Source: Pristionchus mayeri (Eukaryota; Nematoda; Chromadorea; Rhabditida; Neodiplogasteridae). From it: 64,000 bases of DNA. The notes below the pieces were generated by a model, which was given only the letters and a program-made list of their open reading frames with translations, was not told the origin of the DNA and ran no database searches. The DNA lies in assembly GCA_036245805.1 (NCBI GenBank), contig BTRK01000001.1, forward strand, positions 6,076,001 to 6,140,000, read 5' to 3'. Position numbers and translations under genes: made by a program. This document shows, piece after piece, positions 33,535-43,952 of the stretch. Every line of letters begins with the position of its first letter. Position 1 is the stretch's first letter.

Positions 33535-35172
33535 TTATTCAGTGTGAGAGAGTATGGCGATTAAGGGGTGGTTCAGTAATCGGCGCTTGAATACTCGTAT
33601 GTTGGGGGCGGTTCGAATTTCTTCAGGGAGTTGGGAATACCATCTGGATGTTCTAACAGGAAAGGAATTAAATCTAGAAGTGCTAGTGGTCAGTTCGATA
33701 TTGATACCAAATGTTGATGTTCGATCTCGCTGGTCTCGTTGAGGTTTGTATACATAGAATGACGAACGGGGAATAATAGTGGATCCAGTCATAATCATAT
33801 GAGTTATACAAATATCACCTATGACTCTCCTCTCAGTAAGCGGGCGCAGGCCAAGAAGTTTCAAACGATCAGGGTAGGAGGGTAGAGAAAGAGGATAGGA
33901 AGGAGAGGGGAAGCAACGATAAAAGACTTGACGGGTGAAAATATGTTGAACTTTCTCAAGAGTTTCAATGTCAGATAAGTAATGAGGATTCCGAAAAGGA
34001 GAAGCAAAGTCAAGGAGGGGAAGGACATACGCTTTGTAACTACGAAGAAGGATGGTGGGGCAGTTGAATGGGAGGGCTTTGAGAAGCAGGAATAACTTAG
34101 AGGTGGCTTTCTGAGCACGGTTTCTAATAGAGCAAGAATTCTTGAGGTCAGAGCAGACTTGAACACCTAGATCACGGACGTTATTCTCGAGGGGTAGCTG
34201 AATGGAATTAATATTGTAGCGAGGGGTGGATTGTTTGGAGCCTATACGAAGATGAGAGCATTTAGAAGCAGACAGAGACAATTGGTTGAGTTGGGTCCAT
34301 TCAAAGAGGCAATCAAGGGCAGATTGAAATTCAGAAGTAATAGCAGATTTGGTCGACTTATTGTAGGAGATATACAATTTGACATCATCAGCATAACATT
34401 GGACGGATACGTTGTGAAACTTGGATAGGAGACGAGAAAGATCAGCTAGATAGATGGAGAAGAGAATAGGTCCTAGGACACTGCCTTGTGGTACTCCTGA
34501 GAGGATGGGGAAGGGGTCGCTAGTCACGGAGGGCAAACGAGCGGAGAAAGTGCGGTTGGATTGAAAGGAGTCGATCCATGATAGTAGATTACCATGGATA
34601 CCGTAGTGAGATAATCGAGCAATTAATTTAGGGTACGGAACAACATCGAAAGCGCGAGTGAAATCAATGTACACTACATCAGTTGTAAGCTTTTTAGAGT
34701 GAGAAGTAGTCCAATCATTTTGACAAGTCAATAAATTTGTAATAACACTAGCACCAGAACGGAAACCGTGCTGGTTGGAAGGGAGGATATTGAAGCGAGA
34801 GAGGTGACTATTGAGGTGGTCTTTGATGAGACGTTCCATGGTCTTAGCAGCAGGAGAAATGATAGAGATGGGTCTATAAGAGGAGGGAAGGTTGCTATCT
34901 TTGCCCGGCTTAGGAATGGGAGTAATAAGGGAATGTTTCCAAGCTGATGGGACAGTCCCAGAAATGAGACTGAGGTTGTAAATATCAGCTAAGGGGGTAG
35001 ATAGAGCATATGCACACTTAGAGAAAATAATCTGAGGAATGCCATCATAGCCTGTAGAGCAAGATGGGGACAATTTGCGTAATGCTTTGTAAACTGCATG
35101 AGGGAAAAGGGTGAATAGAGAGAGTGAAGGAGAGATGAGTAAGGAGGAGAGAGGGGGGGAGAAGGCCATCAT
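33535..35172 (-). CDS. CR1-like ORF2, reverse transcriptase half (separated by one frameshift)
   Basis: Open for 545 codons. Motifs in order: CSTGYDGIPQIIFSKC, SYRPISIISPAAKTMERLI, NQHGFRSGASVITNLL, VVYIDFTRAFDVV, GVPQGSVLGPILFSIYLADL, the catalytic QCYADDVKLYISYN, then SKCSHLRIGSKQ. These are the order and spacing of CR1/jockey-group reverse transcriptases, whose job is to copy the element RNA at a nicked genomic site. It is continuous in meaning with the endonuclease at 35045-36337, but in another frame. Confidence 0.9.
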   Translation of the reverse strand: MMAFSPPLSSLLISPSLSLFTLFPHAVYKALRKLSPSCSTGYDGIPQIIFSKCAYALSTPLADIYNLSLISGTVPSAWKHSLITPIPKPGKDSNLPSSYRPISIISPAAKTMERLIKDHLNSHLSRFNILPSNQHGFRSGASVITNLLTCQNDWTTSHSKKLTTDVVYIDFTRAFDVVPYPKLIARLSHYGIHGNLLSWIDSFQSNRTFSARLPSVTSDPFPILSGVPQGSVLGPILFSIYLADLSRLLSKFHNVSVQCYADDVKLYISYNKSTKSAITSEFQSALDCLFEWTQLNQLSLSASKCSHLRIGSKQSTPRYNINSIQLPLENNVRDLGVQVCSDLKNSCSIRNRAQKATSKLFLLLKALPFNCPTILLRSYKAYVLPLLDFASPFRNPHYLSDIETLEKVQHIFTRQVFYRCFPSPSYPLSLPSYPDRLKLLGLRPLTERRVIGDICITHMIMTGSTIIPRSSFYVYKPQRDQRDRTSTFGINIELTTSTSRFNSFPVRTSRWYSQLPEEIRTAPNIRVFKRRLLNHPLIAILSHTE

Positions 35173-36337
35173 CTAAGGTGAAATGAGAAGCGAATTCAGA
35201 AGCAAGTAAATTAGACTTAGAAGAACTATCATAAACTGGTTCATTATCAGATGAAACTAGTTCAGGTATAGATAGCTTAGGTTTTGTGAGAGAAGAAATA
35301 TGGCGATACAAATCTTTAGAACGAGCTAATTTCTTACGGGTAGAGTAACGAGTCCATTTGTCAATCTCGAAAAGTAATTTCTTACTACAATGGTCAAAAA
35401 GAGTTCTAACAGCCGGGATATGAATCTTAGCGAATAATTGATCACGATGCTTAATTAAGCGAGTAACGTGACTTGGATATGAAAGAGAGGGAGGTCGAGG
35501 AGTTCGGTAGGGGACAAAGAGGTCAATAGCTGAATGAATTGTAGAAGAGAAATGGTTATAAACGGAATCGATATCAGGACAGTCACGAAATAAGGATAAC
35601 CAGTCAATAGATAGAAGGTGGTTGGACAGAGCTGGATAATCGACACGAGAGAAGTCTCGAATTAAGGGAGGTTGAGGTGGGGATTGAGGAGACGAGAGGG
35701 AGAATGAAATACCAGAATGGTCGCATGAAGGGAAGGGAGGAATAGCGGAAATGGCCGATACTACGGTGGGATCGTTACCTAAGACCCAATCGATACATCT
35801 AACGCCGCGCGTTGGAAACATGTGAAGATGAGAGAGATTTGCAGATATAATGAAATCACGAAATGTACGATCAGCGGGAGTAGGAATGGTACAAAGGGAA
35901 TCTGAGTTAAAATCACCGGAAATAATGATGGGGTGTGGAGACGATGCATGGATGTCTGATAAGCAATTAATGAGGGAGTCGGTCTTGGAAATGGAATAGC
36001 TTGGAGGACGATAGACTAGACATAATCTAATGTATGCACTCGAGTGGAAAAGGTCGATACAGGTAATCTCGTGTTCGGTGGAGGGAAGGGATACTGTGGA
36101 GAAAGAGAGGTAATCACGAAGAATGATGCAGGTTCCGCCACCACGGGAGGATCGATCAGAGCGAATAATGGTGTACGGTAGAGATCCGATAATGAGAGAT
36201 GATGGGGTCTTGCTTGATAGCCATGTCTCAGTTAGGAATGCGATATCAGGTTGGGTTGCCATAAGGAATGAGCGGAAAGCATCGAGCTTATTAACGACTG
36301 AACGGATATTGAAATAGTGGCATGATAAGGAGGCCAT
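35045..36337 (-). CDS. CR1-like ORF2, endonuclease half
   Basis: The ATG at 36337 lies 17 bases after the ORF1 stop. The apurinic-type endonuclease motifs are present: FNIRSVVNKLDAF, IAFLTETWLS with the catalytic Glu, GGGTCIILRD, LCLVYRPPSYS, IIISGDFNSDSL, RCIDWVLG and the C-terminal SCDHSGISFSL with the catalytic Asp-His. The frame runs into nonsense after about 35160 while the reverse transcriptase frame opens there. A run of seven G on the plus strand at about 35152-35159 is the likely slip site. Confidence 0.88.
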   Translation of the reverse strand: MASLSCHYFNIRSVVNKLDAFRSFLMATQPDIAFLTETWLSSKTPSSLIIGSLPYTIIRSDRSSRGGGTCIILRDYLSFSTVSLPSTEHEITCIDLFHSSAYIRLCLVYRPPSYSISKTDSLINCLSDIHASSPHPIIISGDFNSDSLCTIPTPADRTFRDFIISANLSHLHMFPTRGVRCIDWVLGNDPTVVSAISAIPPFPSCDHSGISFSLSSPQSPPQPPLIRDFSRVDYPALSNHLLSIDWLSLFRDCPDIDSVYNHFSSTIHSAIDLFVPYRTPRPPSLSYPSHVTRLIKHRDQLFAKIHIPAVRTLFDHCSKKLLFEIDKWTRYSTRKKLARSKDLYRHISSLTKPKLSIPELVSSDNEPVYDSSSKSNLLASEFASHFTLDDGLLPPSLLLTHLSFTLSIHPFPSCSLQSITQIVPILLYRL

Positions 36338-36354
36338 CGCTGGCTCGGGCTGAG

Positions 36355-37167
36355 CTAGTTTAAAGGAGGGGCGACTGAGTTGGGAGTAGTAGTGATGGGT
36401 GTAGTGGGAGCAGAATCGAGGAGGGAAGGCATTTTGGGGAAGAGGGACTGAGTGGTGGCGGAGGGAACGAGAGTGGGATGGGCGGAAGTGCGTGACTTAT
36501 CGTAGTTCTGGGAGCGAGGGTGGCGGAGAGACTTCTTCATTGCTTCAAGTTGTGACTTCTCGATGAGTGAGCCCCCGTAGATCATCATGTCCTTTCCGTC
36601 TGCTATCATCGACCGTTTCTTCACTCGCAATTGGTAGGCGGCTTCACGCTCAGCCTTGGTCATAGAGGGGCGAACATACACATTGGGGAAGTTGGCAGTA
36701 ACGGTGCGGGAATGGGACAGGAAGGAGATCTGGGCGGAGCGGGAATGGAACATTACTTTGAGAAGGCGGGGGCGGTTATCCCTTCTCTCACCCATTCGGA
36801 AAACAGCAGCCGGTCTATGCTCCAGCTCAGCGAGGTCTAGCATGTCGATGACTCTGGCAGTGTCATCCGACAATCTCTCACTGGCCTTCGTCGCAGTAGA
36901 CTCAGGGAGCCCTTGAACCACCACCGAGCGAATCCTCTTGTCCCTCTCAATGGCATCATCGATCGAGGTGGTCGATCTAGCCATTAGCTCTTTCATCTGC
37001 TGGGCACAAGTACCGAGCAGCAGAGCGAGGGAACTTCCCTTCTCATCATGAGAGAGGGAATCGAGGTATCTGCCGATACCTCGAAGGAGTTCACCCGGAT
37101 CGGGAACAGAGACCGGCAGCATTTCGTCCAGGGCAGAGGAAGGGGAGGGGAACTTACGCTTAGTCAT
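36355..37167 (-). CDS. CR1-like ORF1 protein
   Basis: 270 codons from the ATG at 37167 to TAG at 36355-36357. The middle reads VVVQGLPESTATKASERL, then AVFRMGERRDNRPRLLKVMF and VYVRPSMTKAEREAAYQLR, the RRM-like layout of LINE ORF1 RNA chaperones. The basic, Pro/Ser-rich C-terminus probably binds element RNA. The ORF1 stop and ORF2 start are 17 bases apart, which suggests termination-reinitiation. Confidence 0.82.
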   Translation of the reverse strand: MTKRKFPSPSSALDEMLPVSVPDPGELLRGIGRYLDSLSHDEKGSSLALLLGTCAQQMKELMARSTTSIDDAIERDKRIRSVVVQGLPESTATKASERLSDDTARVIDMLDLAELEHRPAAVFRMGERRDNRPRLLKVMFHSRSAQISFLSHSRTVTANFPNVYVRPSMTKAEREAAYQLRVKKRSMIADGKDMMIYGGSLIEKSQLEAMKKSLRHPRSQNYDKSRTSAHPTLVPSATTQSLFPKMPSLLDSAPTTPITTTPNSVAPPLN

Positions 37168-37279
37168 TAATTAATAAGAGGGAGTGAAAATGTACAATAG
37201 AATTAGAAGAAAAACGAGTGCTAAATAGTCACGTAGTATCGATTGGGTCGCGCGAGAGAGAGGAAGAGGTCACCCTATC

Positions 37280-37361
37280 GCGGCGAGGGAAGAGAGGAGA
37301 GTGACGAGGGAAGAGAGGAGAGTGACGAGGGAAGAGAGGAGAGTGAGGGAAGAGAGGAGAG
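37280..37361. repeat. Minisatellite in the CR1 5' leader
   Basis: About four units of GAGTGACGAGGGAAGAGAGG, the last one shorter. It lies at the extreme 5' end of the LINE (minus strand). Tandem units at the 5' end of LINEs often carry promoter activity. Confidence 0.7.
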
Positions 37362-38956
37362 TCAAGTCAGTTTGGTGATTTCACACCACAATGCAATTTA
37401 TAATGCATAAATAAAGCAGTAAAAATGGCGGATATCTTATTTCGGAAAAACAATGATTCAAATTATCGATTTTCACAATGTTTACCCACTGAAATTTCAG
37501 CCATTTCGCTCTGAAAACTATCGCAATTTCTAATGAGCAATATGAGAGTAGTAAATTAGTAATATTAAATAAAAATAAGTTCGACAGCTGCTCCACTTTC
37601 AAAGATAGTTTGGATCCAATTTATTCAAAATCTAGATTTGTCATAATAATTGATTACGTATTTACGTATTAATGAGCTGAATTTGATGCTTTGTTCTTGC
37701 ATTATAAATTGCATCGTGGTGTGAAATCACCAAATTGACTTGATTTCAGACGATTTCAATCGTAAAATGTTCGTCGATAGTACCAATTTTGCAAAGTTCA
37801 ACGTCAAAAACCCGAACCTAGAAGTGTGCACAGAAGCTTATATATAACGTTGAAGTATTCTTTACTTTATGAGGAATGCGCATCTTCACATTTTCGAAAA
37901 TCCACACTTTCAGGTGCCAAAATTTGAGCAAAATAAGGAATTCGAAAACCAATATTTTTCGAACGATTCAAACACTGATTTTTCGATGATAATTCACATT
38001 CCCCAATCTTGAAACTAATTTTTTCGTCAACTCTGCTTCTAAATAGTGAAAACGGAGACGATAGAAACGAAAAACCTGAAATTCCTAACAATTGATCCCT
38101 TTTCCTCTATTTGGGAGACCCCTCGTATGCGGCTTTTTTGGCGCCAAAATTTGCATCCAGGGGTAACTTTTCAAGGCGAATTTAATGAACATACTTAAAA
38201 GTACGTCTCGCATGTAACGTTTTTACGACGACCAATTAGTGGAATGTTCATGTAAATTGCCGATAATTTCTGATTAATAGATAATTAACATTATTCTGAC
38301 TGTATAGAGTAAAGATGTTTGGTTCTTCAGAATCTAGGCTCGATTATCTCGTTGAAAGATTGATCAGCGAGTCTGGAGGATTCGAGAAGAGAAGATTCTA
38401 GAACACGCAATGTTTCGTTTACGACCTATAGTGATATTCTATCTATGCAATGCAATCCAACATCCTCTCGCAAGCACACCGCAAATGATCATCTTGAAAT
38501 GAGACGAATGACCTTTTCTGACCCCACATCTTGATCTGCGCCCAGAAAGCGACAACAGATAAATATTGTATTGTATTGTTTTGATTGTTATGTATTCAAC
38601 AAAAATCCGAATTAACTACCCACGCTATATAATTTGAAGACATATTGAATGTGCAATGAGAATATGCTAATTCGTAGCATATCATAAAAAAATCAAACGG
38701 CACTAAATAGTTTAATAAGCCACATTACAATCAGCGAGAGTGTATGGTAATATGGCAAGCATTAGACTCATGAAATATAAGACCAAATTTGATGAATGCC
38801 CCCGATATGACATGGAGAATGCGATTTTGAGTCCATAGGTTGACGTAGTCTGACATATTTAACTGGCTTCTCCAAGCCACGAGTTCACTTAGGGAGATGC
38901 AGAATCCAACATGTCTTCTCTTCGTCGAGTTAATTACTGCCTACAATTAACATTAT

Positions 38957-39771
38957 TAGGGTTCTCTATGGGTTTTTTTTTGTATTTTTTTTCAGATATG
39001 TTGTACGTGCACTATACATATGGCCTATATAGCGCACATGAAACACATCTGAAAATGATACAAAAATTTTCGGCTCTGTACCAATATGAGGGTCCCAATA
39101 TTTCTGTACCAATATAAAGGTCCCAAAGTCATCTGTACCAATATAAGGGTCCCAAAAATTTCTGTACCAGTATAAGGGTCCCAAATAAAATGTCGTCGTC
39201 AATAAGTAATACGAATAAGTAATGCTCGACAACTGTGCAATATCGTGTTTCAGATGTGTGTAATGGAAATCAAGCTCTGTATTTGAGTTCCCTTCGTAAC
39301 TCGGCTAGAACACATCTTAGAAGGCTAGGTACTCGGCTAGGATATTTGAACCAGCTGGATGAACTCTGTTTAAGTTCCCAACTTTGATATTTAATCACCT
39401 TTTTATATCGCGGCAGACATAGATTCTAACACCTCTATCATAAGCAAAAGAGTGGGCAAGGCCATTGCTTGTAGGATGAGTTTGAGACAATTTGCGAAGG
39501 GGACGCACATTCAGAGTTGGATTTCCTTTACACACTTCAGAAACACGACGTTGCATAGTTATGATGCAAAATTACATTTTGATAACAACAAATGAAATTT
39601 TGTTTGGGACCCTTATACTGGTACAGCTTAATTTGGGACCCTTATACTGGTACAGAAATTTTTGGGACCCTTATATTGGTACAGATTCCTTTTGGACCCT
39701 TATATTGGTACAGAATCCACCTTGAGACCTTTATATTGGTACAGAGCCAAATTTTCTAATAGGAGAACCCT
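38957..39771. mobile_element. Foldback element with iterated arms
   Basis: The left arm holds four units like CTGTACCAATATAAGGGTCC; the right arm holds five inverted units like GGGACCCTTATATTGGTACA. The ends TAGGGTTCTC / GAGAACCCT are inverted and of the same type as the MITE at 29137-29286. The flanks AACATTAT (38949-38956) and AACCATTAT (39772-39780) look like a slightly decayed 8-9-bp target duplication. The loop (about 39200-39590) is unique sequence and contains the predicted last exon of the F-box gene at 39395-43081. Confidence 0.75.
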
Positions 39772-42700
39772 AACCATTATTGTGTGTAGTATTGTAGTTT
39801 TTTTTCAAATATTAGGATTTACCTCGAAAGCCTTTTTGAGCCCTTCCGAAGTGATGGATGAGCAAGCATTAATGTCCACGGAGTCGGTGTTGTCCACAAG
39901 ATGCAATATGATTTCGTCGTTTACCAGAGGTTGTAGGTGCTTCAAAGTATATATTACACCAATTCATATACGATTGTTAATCGTTGCTCAAATACAAAGG
40001 ACAATTGGCTTGTTAATGGTATTTCACAGAAAGCTAATTGGGAAAAAATAAAAATTGCATATCCTCACATTTGAAAATAGAGTGAAGTACTTTACAGGAG
40101 GTAAGTGAAGGAGAACATTCTTTGCACTTTCCATTTCCTTATCGAGAAAGTACCATGTAATCAGCACATGGTTGACTGATTTGCTGTTTCTCAAAACTTC
40201 GTTCAGCAATCTAAAGTGCAAAACGTTGTATAGTTCACACACGGATTTGTTCACCTTCCGGAATAATCATTTTCGATCTTGAAAATAAAGTCCACGAAAT
40301 TCATGGTTTTCAATGCGAGACAGTTTACGCTCGACTTGTTCATCCAATTTCGCCTTAAATTACTATGTAGAAAAAAGACAAGATGTCTGTCTGTCCGTTC
40401 GTCTGTTTGTGTGTTTGTTTGTTTGTGTGTTTGTTTGTCTGTCACGCTCTCCGTTTTTCGCTCACAACTCGCTTCAAACTCATCGTACGCCTACAACTAG
40501 GGTACCAATCGACTCCACTCGGCGAGCTCTATCAAAATCGATAATGATTGCGTCATCGTGACGCCATATTTCATCATCACTACGCAATATCTTTTTTTCC
40601 TCATAACTCGCTTCAACCGCATCCTAGAACGGTAACTCCTTGACCAGTCGGATCCCCAGGCTCGGAACTTTTAAATTCGATAATGATTTCGTCATCATGA
40701 CGTCATATTTAATCATCACTATGCAATATCCCGTTTTTTCCTCAAAACCCGATTCAAACTCATCGTACACCTACAAGTAAGGTATTACATCACCGATTTC
40801 ATCATCATTACGTAATGATGACGCAATAATGCAATATCTCGGCTCCCAGGCATCACCCAGACCTCGGACCTTGACCATTCGACTCCCCAGAGTGACCTCT
40901 TTCAAAATTTGTTATTACATCATCATCATGCAACATGATGCAATAATTGTTTTTGAATATAAATGCCAAACTCCGGACCTGGACCACCATTCTAACTCCC
41001 GTGGCCTCTACTTTTAATTTTGGCCTTGCATCCTCACTACTCAATTTTATGTAATTCTCGTTTTTTCGGAAATAATTATTAGTATCGCTAATACCCCGAG
41101 ATTCATTTCCCTAGGTAAACAGCGTTCAGTTATCAACAATTTCGGATATATCGCTGCAGCGTGGCCTCGCGAGCCTTTGCAACGTTTTAAGGATTTATTC
41201 AAACATGCTTCCCGGAATGGGGCGAAGCCAACTTTTTCGGATCGCCCGAGGCCTCACGAGCCTTTTACAACGTTTTCAGCAGGCTCTCACCCGTCGCTTA
41301 CAATAATATTTTCATGCATAAAATTGGTGCTAAACGTGATTGACTGACATTCAAAGAGGAATTTATTTTAAAAAATGCTTCCCAACCATGCTCTCACTCC
41401 CCGCAGCGTGAACGTTGTGAAAGGCTCGTGAGGCCGAGGACGATCCGAAAAAGTTGGAATGGGGCGAAGCCAACTTTTTCGGATCGCCCGAGGCCTCACG
41501 AGCCTTTTACAACGTTTTCAGCAGGCTCTCACCAGTCAATTACAATTATATTTTCATGCATAAAATTGGTGCTAAACGTGATTGACTGACATTCAAAGAG
41601 GAATTTATTAAAAAATGCTTCCTAACCATGCTCTCACTCCCCGCAGCGTGAGCGTTGTGAAAGGCTCGTGAGGCCGAGGACGATCCGAAAAAGTTGGAAT
41701 GGGGCGAAGCCAACTTTTTCGGATCGCCTTCGGCCTCACGAGCCTTTTACAACGTTTTAAGCAGGTTCTCACCAGTCGCTTACAATTATATTTTCATGCA
41801 TAAAATTGGTGCTAAACGTGATTGACTGACATTCAAAGAGGAATTTATTAAAAAATGCTTCCTAACCATGCTCTCACTCCCCGCAGCGTGAGCATTGTGA
41901 AAGGCTCGTGAGGACGAGGGCGATCCGAAAATGTTGGAATGGGGCGAAGCCCCATTTCAACTTTTTCGGATCGCCTTCGGCCTCACGGGCCTTTTACAAC
42001 GTTTTAAGCAGGTTCTCACCAGTCGCTAACAATTATATTTTCATGCATAAAATTGGTGCTAAAACGTGATTGACTGACATTCAAAGAGGAATTTATTTAA
42101 AAAATGCTTCCTAACCATGCTCTCACTCCCCGCAGCGTGAGCATTGTGAAAGGCTCGTGAGGACGAGGGCGATCCGAAAATGTTGGAATGGGGCGAAGCC
42201 CCATTTCAACTTTTTCGGATCGCCCGAGTCCTCACGAGCCTTTTACAACGTTTTAAGCAGGCTCTCATCAGTCGTGGACAACAATTATCCTTATCACACA
42301 ACTCCGCGAACCACGTAGCGACCGAAGGTCGCTAGTTTAAAAGGTGACATTTTCGAACAAACGAAGTTGAATAATAATGAACGCGAATAGAACTAGAACG
42401 TTTCGCACAATTTCTCAATCATGCGAAAAGTAAACCTCCATAGCGTTGTGCGCGCTCATGAAAATTGAGCGAAACGTTCTAGCTCGAACGCATTATTTGA
42501 CTTATTTTGTGCTGTCGATCATTGAAAATAAACACGTGCAACCATTTCATTACGAGTAATACCTGAACCTTCAGCAGATAAGTGTTCGCGTGATCGAAAA
42601 ATGTAGGTAGTTCGTTTTCCGGTACTTCTATTTTCCAGAACAAGCCGTTGTCTTTAGCCGTGAAAGCATCATAATCCTAAAATTCTCAATCAGTTGCATT

Positions 42701-43081
42701 CATATAAATATTATAAATATTGCGTGCAAAACGTGCCGACATGTATTGAATCCTATCGAAACGACGCTTTCCAGCCTTCTTTTTGAGTCCATTCAATCGA
42801 ATGCTGATTGTGGCGATATTATGGCGGTCGGTAAGACGCAATTTCTCGATCAGTTGAATAATAATTTCGTTCGGTAGGCTGAGAACGGGAAACTGAAATG
42901 TTTGAAACTGAAATGTTTTTATACTTGTTAATAGTATTGCGCACCATACCGTATCAACTGGCTGTTCGTCTTCTTGGTTAGATGAGATGAGCGTATCTCC
43001 AGAATCACGAAATGGAAACAACTTTGCAACTTTGTGAAATACTCGTTGCAAGATTCTTGATACAAAATTATTGTTGTTCAT
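39395..43081 (-). CDS. F-box protein gene with a large repeat-filled intron
   Basis: The ATG at 43081 opens MNNNNFVSRILQRVFHKV. An intron of about 45-60 bp is likely after QPVD. The second exon has a clear F-box: LSLPNEIIIQLIEKLRLTDR, then HNIATISIRLNGLKKK. F-boxes bind Skp1 in SCF ubiquitin ligases. A further exon at about 42570-42675 reads FWKIEVPENELPTFFDHANT. After a gap of more than 2 kb filled by the satellite come exons near 40250-40340 (NFVDFIFKIEND), 40090-40250 (VCELYNVLHFRLLNEVLR) and 39825-39960 (DNTDSVDINACSSITSEGLK), resembling the C-terminal domain of nematode F-box-A proteins. A last exon to TGA at 39395-39397 (NGLAHSFAYDRG) lies within a foldback element. Exon borders are approximate. 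Confidence 0.65.
40383..40442. repeat. TGTTTG/TGTCTG microsatellite
   Basis: About 60 bases of TCTG and TTTG/TGTG words. It gives spurious frames rich in C, V, S and F on the plus strand. Confidence 0.8.
40450..40850. repeat. Diverged direct repeats of about 130-150 bp
   Basis: The phrases CGCTTCAAACTCATCGTACG, ATCATCACTACGCAATATC and TCGATAATGATT recur at about 40460-40590, 40600-40735 and 40740-40850 with many substitutions. It lies within the large intron of the F-box gene. Confidence 0.6.
41214..42262. repeat. 240-bp satellite, four full units plus a partial one
   Basis: Units start with GGAATGGGGCGAAGCC at about 41214, 41456, 41696, 41936 and 42185. Each unit contains CGAGGCCTCACGAGCC near its start and GGCTCGTGAGGCCGAGG near its end, so every unit is itself an inverted repeat. 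Between them lies the conserved TTCATGCATAAAATTGGTGC. Units differ by a few bases and small indels. A single degraded copy of the start is seen just upstream, near 41160-41200. Confidence 0.9.
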
Positions 43082-43143
43082 TCTAAAATAACAAATATTG
43101 TAAATGAAAGAGAATATAAAATAATATTTTCAAGAATCATTTA

Positions 43144-43950
43144 TTAGGTTGTCTCAAAAGTTTCTGACCCTTTAAAACGAGTGTTATTGTGGACCAATTC
43201 AATAGCTAAGAATAGCACTGTACACAGCTAAATTCGACATTGGTGTAAATTAATCTCAGTTTTGAATCGATTTTAATTCTTGTGAGAGCTCTGAAATCGG
43301 CTAAACAAAAGCATTGTTTTAAAGGGTGATGAGTAGGCTTATTAAATTTCCTAATGCCAAAGGATTGGCCTCAAACGCATACTTGATAATGGCTCTCAAT
43401 CTTAATCCTGCACCAATTAAAATTTTCCGAATATACATTTGCTGATATTTTGAAAGTGTGGATCGATCAGCAACCATCATTTGTTGATCACTCAGAAGTG
43501 CCCTTCCGTACTGGTGCACGGTTGCATTTTGGAGGATGTTTATACATCTGATAAGAAATATGATGTTTCGAAATATTTCTTTAGAGATTTGATTGCTGAA
43601 AACTGAACATTTAAGCGTTTACCGTATCTCAAGCACGCTATATTCCTGTTATTTCACCATTATCTGAACAAGCAAGTCTTATTCTACCACTGATATTGTG
43701 GGCTAATTGGGTAGGCCACATATATTCGAGGATCAGTGTTTATACGAAAACACTAAAAAGTCACGATTTTTGAATGTTTTTACCTAGAAGTGATTTTCTT
43801 GGGCAAACTACGTGTAATGTTTCAATCAAATATATTATTATAGTCTACTACCATGCCCTTAACTACTACCATGACGGAATGGCAAGGAGTCTAAATACAC
43901 CAAGAGAAACTTCGAAAAATAAATAGTCAGAAACTTTTGAGACAACCTAA
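43144..43950. mobile_element. Mariner-type relic, about 0.8 kb
   Basis: TTAGGTTGTCTCAAAAGTTT at the left is matched by AAACTTTTGAGACAACCTAA at the right, with TA on both sides (43142-43143 and 43951-43952). A minus-strand stretch at 43319-43519 reads RAIIKYAFEANPL, weakly like the helix-turn-helix region of mariner transposases. The gene is not intact. Confidence 0.8.
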
Positions 43951-43952
43951 TA

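Larger units (their letters stand above)
33441..37361 (-). mobile_element. CR1-like non-LTR retrotransposon, nearly intact
   Basis: Reading on the minus strand it has a 5' leader with a minisatellite, ORF1, then ORF2 with endonuclease and reverse transcriptase, and an AAT-rich 3' tail (RC of AATAATAATTTAATAATTT at 33439-33457). No long target duplication is seen, which is common for CR1. The only obvious damage is one frame break inside ORF2, so it may be young. Confidence 0.85.
32930..38240. mobile_element. Palindromic element split by a CR1-like LINE
   Basis: 32930-33440 is the reverse complement of 37744-38240, and 37362-37560 folds onto 37570-37743. Taking out 33441-37361 restores one continuous palindrome of about 1.4 kb. 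The junction reads GTCTGAAAT then CAAGTCAGTTTGGTG, mirrored by CACCAAATTGACTTGATTTC near 37730. No transposase is seen. 38241-38956 beyond it shows no gene. Confidence 0.8.

Noticed and set aside
35455..36317. Small frames on both strands within the CR1-like LINE
   Set aside because: They are alternative frames of the endonuclease region.
39060..39760. Regularly spaced 30-bp repeats that look CRISPR-like
   Set aside because: The host is a eukaryote, the units are inverted between two arms, and the spacing is inside a transposon.
40279..40561. Plus-strand frames rich in CVCLSV
   Set aside because: They translate a TGTTTG/TGTCTG microsatellite.
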